This document shows, piece after piece, positions 1 through 4,115 of a stretch of 5,069 bases of DNA. This DNA comes from an uncultured Clostridia bacterium (lineage in GTDB: Bacteria; Bacillota; Clostridia; Christensenellales; CAG-917): positions 1-5,069 of the forward strand of contig CANQCC010000102.1 of assembly GCA_947589635.1 (NCBI GenBank), in the 5' to 3' direction. Position 1 is the first letter of the stretch. Each line of letters opens with the position of its first letter. Below the pieces are notes generated by a model that ran no database searches, was not told the DNA's origin, and saw only the letters and a list, made by a program, of their open reading frames with translations. The position numbers and the translations under genes were made by a program.

Positions 1-33
1 CACGTACGCTTAAGTACGCTCGACGCTCAGGAA

Positions 34-53
34 AAGGGCGCTTTCGCGCTCTT
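34..53. repeat. Stem-loop, 8-bp stem
   Basis: AAGGGCGC (34-41) pairs with GCGCTCTT (46-53) around a TTTC loop, with one G-T wobble. No gene adjoins it inside the window. It could belong to a gene left of position 1, but no T-tract follows it, so a terminator role is not supported. Confidence 0.5.
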
Positions 54-194
54 CATCCCGTACAGACGGTTTTACGTACTCTATCTATGATGAGTGGTGA
101 TACGACTATTTATCCAGCGTTACTATCACTATCCATTTTGGGCATACCCCTTTATAGCGTAAGTGTAGAATCACTTTCCCTGTATAGGGGGAGG

Positions 195-213
195 CGCCGC
201 ACAAAGTGCGGTG
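195..213. repeat. Stem-loop in a G-rich segment
   Basis: CGCCGCAC (195-202) pairs with GTGCGGTG (206-213) around an AAA loop, with one G-T wobble. It sits in a G-rich stretch (186-220). A small CCCT/AGGG stem (178-189) lies just before it. The block looks like a dispersed intergenic repeat of the kind common in gut Clostridia, but I recognise it only by general appearance. Confidence 0.4.
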
Positions 214-241
214 GTGGGGGTTCCGTAAAAAGCACGCTCGA

Positions 242-281
242 ACAAGCGTTACTATAACTCAAGCACGACAAGCGTTAGTAT
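242..281. repeat. Short direct repeat, 26-bp spacing
   Basis: ACAAGCGTTACTAT (242-255) recurs as ACAAGCGTTAGTAT (268-281) with one difference. The core AGCGTTACTAT also occurs exactly at 116-126. This suggests that the left part of the window is built from decayed copies of a common unit. The copies are short and the unit boundaries are not clear. Confidence 0.45.
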
Positions 282-393
282 CTCGGACAGGGGATTAGAA
301 AACCCAACCTCTCCCTTCTTTACGCTCGGCGTTGTTTAGTACTATTATAATCTTATCATTCAGCCTCGCTCCACTCAGGACTCCCCAGCTATA

Positions 394-442
394 CCCCACA
401 AAATCGCTACGCAATTTTGCGGGGACCCCGATAGCGCTCGGG
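394..442. repeat. Two adjacent stem-loops; the first has a CGCTACGC loop
   Basis: CCCCACAAAAT (394-404) pairs with ATTTTGCGGGG (414-424), with one A-C mismatch, around the loop CGCTACGCA. Directly after it, CCCGA (427-431) pairs with TCGGG (438-442) around TAGCGC. The first stem-loop has the same plan as those at 620-653 and 1068-1113: a CCCC/GGGG outer stem, an A-rich/T-rich inner stem, and a loop that reads GCGTAGCG on the opposite strand. Confidence 0.6.
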
Positions 443-531
443 CAAACGTTACGTTATGCGCGCAAACTCCATATTAACTTAACGTTGCGGCAGGGCGAGA
501 AGGGGCTGCGCTCGCTCAATAGGTTACGTCG

Positions 532-548
532 TGCAAGCAGAGCTTGCA
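532..548. repeat. Perfect 7-bp stem-loop
   Basis: TGCAAGC (532-538) and GCTTGCA (542-548) are perfect inverted copies around an AGA loop. No T-tract follows, and no gene is next to it. A second, looser stem lies at 578-610, where AATCAA (586-591) pairs with TTGATT (599-604), with GCCA (578-581) and TGGC (607-610) outside. Confidence 0.45.
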
Positions 549-619
549 TTTATGTCACTTGTTCGGGCGGGGGCTTCGCCAATTTAATCAACTAACGCTT
601 GATTGGTGGCTTGCGGGGT

Positions 620-653
620 CCCCATAGAAAGGAGCGTAGCGAGTTTTATGGGG
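620..653. repeat. Stem-loop with GGAGCGTAGCGAG loop
   Basis: CCCCATAGAA (620-629) pairs with TTTTATGGGG (644-653), with one G-T wobble, around a 14-base loop containing GGAGCGTAGCGAG. It is one of four stem-loops in the window with an AGCG(A/T)AGCG loop. Its stem differs from the others, so the loop is the shared part. No gene flanks it. Confidence 0.65.
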
Positions 654-680
654 TACAGATCCGCCCTCACTGCGTACGTT

Positions 681-708
681 TGTATATCCCGCTTCGCTCC
701 GCGGTACA
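681..708. repeat. Stem-loop with CGCTTCGCTCC loop region (inverted copy)
   Basis: CCGC (689-692) pairs with GCGG (701-704). An outer TGTA (681-684) pairs with TACA (705-708) across a 4-base bulge. Read on the - strand the loop region is GGAGCGAAGCG, matching the loops at 620-653 and 1068-1113. The stem is short, so this is the weakest member of the group. Confidence 0.45.
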
Positions 709-894
709 GCTCAGACAAGGCTGACGTCCGTATATAAGAAAGCTCAGGCTGAGGCTGCGTTACGCTCTGACACGGCGCAGTTCTTGTATAAAAACGCTCG
801 GACAGAGGTTGCGTTAAGCTCAGACACGGCAAAGACTGTGTATAAGAAAACCCAGACAGAGTTTACGCAAAACACAGACAATACTAACGCAGAT
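709..894. repeat. Decayed tandem repeat, 54-bp unit, about 3.5 copies
   Basis: TATAA starts a new unit at 733, 787 and 841, an exact 54-bp spacing each time. A partial copy precedes at 709-732. Each unit holds two copies of a GCTC(A/G)GACA-like word 22 bases apart, for example at 796 and 818. Because 54 is a multiple of three, one + frame stays open from 640 to 999 and reads as an 18-residue repeat beginning YKK or YKN. That frame contains no ATG and no ribosome binding site, so I do not call it a gene. The last copy is the most diverged. Confidence 0.65.
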
Positions 895-933
895 ATCAAG
901 CTCTCCCGCAGGAGTTACATCATTTACATACCC

Positions 934-975
934 AAAAACGCGAGGGAAGGCAAGGATTGCCGAGCTCGCGTTTTT
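934..975. terminator. Terminator-like stem-loop with nested inner hairpin
   Basis: AAAAACGCGAG (934-944) pairs perfectly with CTCGCGTTTTT (965-975). Inside it, GGCAA (949-953) pairs with TTGCC (957-961). The G/C core flanked by A5 and T5 is the usual form of a factor-independent terminator, and the layout would work on either strand. No gene ends near it, so it may be a relic, may end an unannotated transcript, or may insulate the downstream promoter. Confidence 0.5.
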
Positions 976-986
976 ATCTCGGGTTT

Positions 987-1059
987 GCAAAGGGCGTAAC
1001 GCCCTTTGCCGAGGTGTGGGCGAGCAGCCCACATGAAAGCGCGGGGCGAGGAGCCCCGC
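987..1059. repeat. Row of three stem-loops sharing a GGGC-N5-GCCC core
   Basis: Three hairpins follow each other closely. GCAAAGGGC/GCCCTTTGC spans 987-1009 with loop GTAAC. TGTGGGC/GCCCACA spans 1015-1033 with loop GAGCA. GCGGGGC/GCCCCGC spans 1041-1059 with loop GAGGA. All stems are perfect. The inner GGGC/GCCC and the 5-base loop beginning with G are kept, while the outer pairs differ and still match each other. With the stems at 934-975 and 1068-1113 this makes five consecutive hairpins before the surface-protein gene. The function is unknown. Confidence 0.65.
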
Positions 1060-1067
1060 AAATCAAA

Positions 1068-1113
1068 ATATATCCCCTGCAAAATGAGCGAAGCGAGTTT
1101 GCGGGGGATATAT
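1068..1113. repeat. Long stem-loop with TGAGCGAAGCGAG loop
   Basis: ATATATCCCCTGCAAA (1068-1083) pairs with TTTGCGGGGGATATAT (1098-1113) over 16 positions with a single G-T wobble. The 14-base loop contains TGAGCGAAGCGAG. It is the longest stem in the upstream region and the last before the AT-rich promoter approach. It may block transcription entering from the left, but no T-tract follows directly, so a terminator role is unproven. Confidence 0.65.
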
Positions 1114-1153
1114 ATTGTTAATAAAAAATATTTTAATTATTTTTATTAAAACT
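1114..1153 (+). promoter_or_regulatory. AT-rich block upstream of the promoter (possible UP element)
   Basis: Apart from G1117 and C1152 this stretch is all A and T, with runs of six A (1123-1128) and five T (1140-1144). It includes a perfect 10-bp inverted repeat, TTAATAAAAA (1118-1127) against TTTTTATTAA (1140-1149). It ends just before the -35 box, where the alpha subunit of RNA polymerase contacts UP elements. A role as UP element, bent DNA or operator is inference. Confidence 0.4.
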
Positions 1154-1154
1154 G

Positions 1155-1182
1155 TTGACAACATGCGGGGGGGGGGTAATAT
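1155..1182 (+). promoter_or_regulatory. Sigma-70-type promoter of the LRR lipoprotein gene, with poly-G spacer
   Basis: TTGACA (1155-1160) is a perfect -35 box. TAATAT (1177-1182) is a good -10 box, 16 bases downstream. Transcription would start near 1189-1190, giving a leader of about 35 bases that contains the AGGAGG. The spacer includes ten G in a row. A 16-base spacer is one short of the usual optimum of 17, so one extra G would make it ideal. TATTAT at 1180-1185 is an alternative -10 but with a poor 19-base spacer. Confidence 0.65.
1167..1176 (+). repeat. G10 homopolymer inside the promoter spacer
   Basis: Ten consecutive G lie between the -35 and -10 boxes. Homopolymers of this length are prone to slipped-strand changes during replication. 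They are known as phase-variation switches when placed between promoter elements, as in porA of Neisseria meningitidis. That this tract actually varies is inference from its position and length. Confidence 0.6.
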
Positions 1183-1212
1183 TATAGCGTATGATCGAAA
1201 AGATCTGCATTC

Positions 1213-1218
1213 AGGAGG
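1213..1218 (+). promoter_or_regulatory. Shine-Dalgarno AGGAGG
   Basis: This is a perfect AGGAGG five bases before the ATG at 1224. It settles the start: an in-frame ATG at 1191 would add 11 residues, but it has no ribosome binding site and lies at the expected transcription start. Confidence 0.9.
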
Positions 1219-1223
1219 AATCT

Positions 1224-3794
1224 ATGAACAAAAAGACCAATATTATCGCGAGTGTTCTTGCGGTGGTGACGGTGGCTGCGCTGTGTTGTTCGCTGCTTGT
1301 GGCGTGCGGCAGCGGCAAAGAGTTTGTCGAAGTCGGCTTCACCGAAAACAACATCGTGATGGAAGTGGGGGAGACCATCGACCTCGCTGAGATGCTTGTC
1401 GTCACGCCCGCTTCGAAGAAGGGCAAGGCGCTATGGGACATCGAAGGCGACGATAAGGGAGTGGTCAAGATCATTGACAACAAACTTACCGTGCTTAAAT
1501 ATAGCGACGCCATACTTATCAGCGCCGATGTAGAGGGCTTCAAGGGCTATCTCAGCATCCATGTGACCGACCCGGAGGGCGGCTCCGTAACGGAGGGCGA
1601 ATATACCCAATGGCATATTGAATATCCGGAGCGTCAGGGGCAAGATGGTCAAGCAGTTACGCTTCTCAACTTTGACAGATACGGCCTTGCGATAAACGCG
1701 GGGGAGACGGAGCATGCCCGCATGAGGTTTAACGGAAATATGCGCGGCAACGAAGATTTTACCTACTCGTTTACCGCGGAGGACAACAGCTTGTGCGAAT
1801 TTACCAACTTCGAGACTCGCACATATGACTTCGAGCAGGAACCTTGGGAGGAAATTACGCTTGACGAGGTGCCCGAAGAAATGTACGACTATTATCACCG
1901 CAGAGACGACCAGAACTTCAACGTTTACTTTGACTTCAAGGGGCTTAAAGCGGGCGTGACAAACGCTACGTTCACGATCGGAAGCAAGTCCATCAAATTT
2001 AAGGTCGTAGTGGGAGAGGCAAACTACACGCAAGGCTTGCAATTTTCAGAAGAGTGGATGGAGCCCAGCGTGACCTCGGGCTTAAACACCAACGGCTATG
2101 CGCTTAAGGGCTTGGGCAGCGCCACCGGGGACGAGATTATCGTGCCCGCCGCTTATCAAGGCTTGCCCGTAGTCTCGGTAGGATCTCAGGCGTTTCAAAA
2201 CAACACGACCATCAAAAACGTCACGCTTCCCGGGACGGTAGAGCAGATACATCAAGACGCATTCAACACTTGTTCCGCTCTTGAAAGCATAGTTCTTCCC
2301 GAAGGGCTTAAGGCGATAGACAATAACGCATTCCGCGAATGTTATAAATTGGCAAGCATCAAGCTGCCGTCGTCATTATTCGCGTTGGTTGGCGAACCAT
2401 TCTTCGGATGCGTCGGGATTAAAGACATCGAGACCGCGGCATTAACATTTATGAGTTCGGATCTGAAAAGCATTTTTGCGCTCAATCAAACCGAATTTCA
2501 TAGTACGGAGACGCTCAACTACGTTGAAGGGCGCACACTCACGGTCAGCGATGGCGTGACCGAGATCCCCGCCAATGCGTTTAACGGTTGCAGTCAGCTT
2601 ACGAAGATCACTTTGCCCGACGGCATAGTCTCTATCGGCAACCGCGCTTTCCTTGGCTGCAGCGGACTTACGGAGATCACGTTGCCCGAAGGCATAACCG
2701 AGATCGATGAAGTCATGTTCTCCGGTTGTTCAAGCCTTGAGAGAGTCGTATTGCCGGACGGCATAGTCTCCATCGGCGACAGCGCTTTCCTTGGCTGCGC
2801 CGCGTTGACTGATATCAATCTCCCGGCAAGTCTGACCACGATAGCAAGGCATGCGTTTAACGGCTGCGCGAAGCTTGAGAATATAACTCTGCCCGCCGGT
2901 TTGAAGACGATAGGATATGAGGCCTTCGTAAATTGCACAAAGCTCAACAACGTCGCGTTGCCAAGCGGAATTCAAACTCTTGCCGATGGCGTGTTCACCT
3001 CTTGCGAGGCCTTTACCGAGATGACCGTTCCATCCTCGATACTTGCGCTGCCGAGCGGACTGTTCAAAGGATGCAAACACCTTCAGACAGTTCATTTTGC
3101 GGATAACCTTGCAAGCATAGGAGAGAGTACATTTAGCGGTTGTGAGGCGCTTCAGAATTTTACGATCCCGAACACAGTCACAAGCATTGGTTATGGCGCC
3201 TTCAGCAACTGTACTGCGCTTACAAGCATGACGATCCCAAGCAGCGTTGCAGATCTTGCAAACAGTCTTTTTGCAGGTTGCACCAATTTGCAGACCGTGA
3301 ATTTTGAAGGCGTTATCCGCAGCATAGGGACCTACACGTTCAACAATTGCGAGAAAATCGAAAGCTTGGTCTTCTCCGACGGACTTATCTCAATAGACAA
3401 TTACGCCTTTTATAATTGCAAAAAGTTGTCCACGCTTAAAGTCGGCGACAGCTTACAGTCTATTGGAGATGAAGCTTTCCACTTCTGCTATGCGCTGAAG
3501 GAATTGATCTTGCCCGTTACGCTAACCAAGATAGGCAATCACGCCGCGTTTACGGTCGGCTCGGATGGTTCGGCAAAGCAATATATCAACGTATATTACA
3601 AGGACAACCTGAGTCAGTGGAACAGCTTTGCAGCCGAGACCGGTGTTGGGCATAAAGTATATTCCGACGACGAAGAAAAACAGCACATTTATTTCTTCAG
3701 TGAGGGTCGTCCGAGCAGTTTGACAAACAATTGGGGCGGATATTGGCACTATGACGCTCAAGATCAAGACAGACCCGTCGTCTGGAGCAACTGA
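1224..3794 (+). CDS. BspA-type leucine-rich-repeat surface lipoprotein (LRR_5 family), 856 aa
   Basis: This is a probable cell-surface protein whose repeats form a binding scaffold; the ligand is unknown. Residues 1-28 are a lipoprotein signal with Lys3-Lys4, a hydrophobic core and lipobox LVAC, so Cys28 would be lipidated. Residues 33-116 resemble a bacterial Ig-like (Big) domain, and 128-266 look like a second beta-rich domain. An LRR entry segment (290-322) leads to repeats of 23 residues with the pattern AFxGCxxLxxIxLPxGLxxIGxx: three at 323-391, a diverged one from 392, a non-repeat island to about 430, then fourteen unbroken copies at 452-773. Cys at repeat position 5 is kept in all but the first. 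Residues 774-856 form a C-terminal cap and a Trp/Tyr-rich tail. There is no LPxTG motif or C-terminal membrane segment, so anchoring is by the lipid. The family is common in gut and oral bacteria and includes BspA and internalin-like adhesins. Adhesion as its job is inference. Confidence 0.92.
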   Translation: MNKKTNIIASVLAVVTVAALCCSLLVACGSGKEFVEVGFTENNIVMEVGETIDLAEMLVVTPASKKGKALWDIEGDDKGVVKIIDNKLTVLKYSDAILISADVEGFKGYLSIHVTDPEGGSVTEGEYTQWHIEYPERQGQDGQAVTLLNFDRYGLAINAGETEHARMRFNGNMRGNEDFTYSFTAEDNSLCEFTNFETRTYDFEQEPWEEITLDEVPEEMYDYYHRRDDQNFNVYFDFKGLKAGVTNATFTIGSKSIKFKVVVGEANYTQGLQFSEEWMEPSVTSGLNTNGYALKGLGSATGDEIIVPAAYQGLPVVSVGSQAFQNNTTIKNVTLPGTVEQIHQDAFNTCSALESIVLPEGLKAIDNNAFRECYKLASIKLPSSLFALVGEPFFGCVGIKDIETAALTFMSSDLKSIFALNQTEFHSTETLNYVEGRTLTVSDGVTEIPANAFNGCSQLTKITLPDGIVSIGNRAFLGCSGLTEITLPEGITEIDEVMFSGCSSLERVVLPDGIVSIGDSAFLGCAALTDINLPASLTTIARHAFNGCAKLENITLPAGLKTIGYEAFVNCTKLNNVALPSGIQTLADGVFTSCEAFTEMTVPSSILALPSGLFKGCKHLQTVHFADNLASIGESTFSGCEALQNFTIPNTVTSIGYGAFSNCTALTSMTIPSSVADLANSLFAGCTNLQTVNFEGVIRSIGTYTFNNCEKIESLVFSDGLISIDNYAFYNCKKLSTLKVGDSLQSIGDEAFHFCYALKELILPVTLTKIGNHAAFTVGSDGSAKQYINVYYKDNLSQWNSFAAETGVGHKVYSDDEEKQHIYFFSEGRPSSLTNNWGGYWHYDAQDQDRPVVWSN
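2190..2396 (+). repeat. LRR-coding repeats, first block (3 x 69 bp)
   Basis: Three 69-bp units encode residues 323-391, beginning AFQNN, AFNTC and AFREC. They are well diverged in DNA sequence. A fourth, incomplete unit starts at 2397 (PFFGC) and runs into the non-repeat island, which separates this block from the second. Confidence 0.8.
2577..3542 (+). repeat. LRR-coding repeats, second block (14 x 69 bp)
   Basis: Fourteen consecutive 69-bp units encode residues 452-773 with no insertion or deletion between them. The first units are closest to consensus (ITLPDGIVSIG, ITLPEGITEID). In several later units the LP is replaced, for example by HFAD, NFEG, VFSD and KVGD. Segments 2613-2660 and 2751-2798, two units apart, are nearly identical in DNA (4 differences in 48), which points to recent duplication or gene conversion. 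Confidence 0.85.
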
Positions 3795-3821
3795 CGACAG
3801 GCATGTGCGTTTGAAGTAACA

Positions 3822-3883
3822 GACGTCAATCACGATATTGCTCAAGCTATTGACAACTGTCACTTGTCCGAGCGATTGACGTC
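3822..3883. repeat. 10-bp inverted repeat enclosing a smaller hairpin, downstream of the LRR gene
   Basis: GACGTCAATC (3822-3831) and GATTGACGTC (3874-3883) are perfect inverted copies 42 bases apart. Within the loop GACAA (3852-3856) can pair with TTGTC (3864-3868). No T-tract follows. It may protect the 3' end of the messenger RNA or be an operator-like site. The gap 3795-3964 has no gene. Confidence 0.45.
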
Positions 3884-3910
3884 GGCCGCTATATCGAACG
3901 GTCAACAGAT

Positions 3911-3935
3911 GGCAATTCCTATATTGCCCGGGCAA
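3911..3935. repeat. Overlapping hairpin and 12-bp palindrome
   Basis: GGCAAT (3911-3916) pairs with ATTGCC (3923-3928). Overlapping it, TTGCCCGGGCAA (3924-3935) is a perfect palindrome. The two are mutually exclusive folds. The palindrome could be a protein-binding site, but nothing in the context supports a particular factor. Confidence 0.3.
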
Positions 3936-3964
3936 AAGAAACAGTAGTTATATTGTAAAGACGC

Positions 3965-4003
3965 AAGCAAAAATCCATCGGCATGACCGATGGATTTTTG
4001 CTT
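3965..4003. terminator. Bidirectional factor-independent terminator shared by the two convergent genes
   Basis: AAGCAAAAATCCATCGG (3965-3981) and CCGATGGATTTTTGCTT (3987-4003) form a perfect 17-bp stem with loop CATGA. The G/C-containing core CCATCGG is followed by TTTTTGCTT on the + strand and, by symmetry, by the same T-rich tract on the - strand. It lies 170 bases after the LRR gene stop and 112 bases after the stop of the - strand gene, so it serves both. The stretch 4004-4115 between it and the - strand stop holds no other feature I can support. Confidence 0.88.
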
Positions 4004-4115
4004 TGATAACGTTTGGTTTTCAGCCGCGCCTTGTTTTGATGACGGCTTGCATGGGCTTTCAAAATTTCATGCGAGTTGCGGCTATTTGGTCGCTTGTCAT
4101 ACATAGTCCTCTCAC

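Larger units (their letters stand above)
1..1113. other. Gene-free, hairpin- and repeat-rich intergenic region
   Basis: No reading frame here looks like a gene. The longer open stretches (for example 332-595 + and 584-832 -) have low-complexity Arg/Ser/Leu-rich translations, no Shine-Dalgarno sequence, and run straight through the inverted repeats listed separately. The region is instead made of short stem-loops, decayed direct repeats and recurring words such as ACGCTCG, GCTCAGACA and AGCGTTACTAT. I see no tRNA, rRNA or CRISPR array and no recognisable transposase fragment. It could be decayed mobile or repeat DNA, the DNA of an undescribed structured RNA, or a long regulatory leader area. 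The sequence alone does not choose between these. Confidence 0.7.

Noticed and set aside
346..351. Perfect TATAAT at 346-351 as an orphan promoter
   Set aside because: No acceptable -35 box lies 16-18 bases upstream, and no gene follows for over 800 bases.
332..595. 87-residue + strand open frame
   Set aside because: It has no ribosome binding site, its Arg/Leu/Ser-rich composition is unlike a real protein, and it spans several inverted repeats.
709..894. CRISPR array
   Set aside because: The units are contiguous and diverged along their whole length. There are no constant repeats with variable spacers, and no cas genes are present.
640..999. Open + frame encoding an 18-residue repeat (possible small repeat protein)
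   Set aside because: It has no ATG and no Shine-Dalgarno sequence. The open frame follows from the 54-bp period, and its end runs into the terminator-like and GGGC/GCCC hairpins.
1191..1223. Upstream in-frame ATG of the LRR gene at 1191
   Set aside because: It would put 11 residues before a textbook lipoprotein signal. It has no ribosome binding site and sits at the predicted transcription start. AGGAGG at 1213-1218 serves the ATG at 1224.
1431..2042. 203-residue - strand open frame inside the LRR gene, and other - strand frames at 2594-3095
   Set aside because: They are complementary-strand shadows of the LRR gene. They have no family resemblance, and the + strand protein has clear domains throughout.
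3850..3895. TTGACA at 3850-3855 as a promoter in the convergent gap
   Set aside because: The nearest -10-like sequence (TATATC at 3890) is 34 bases away, and no + strand gene follows.
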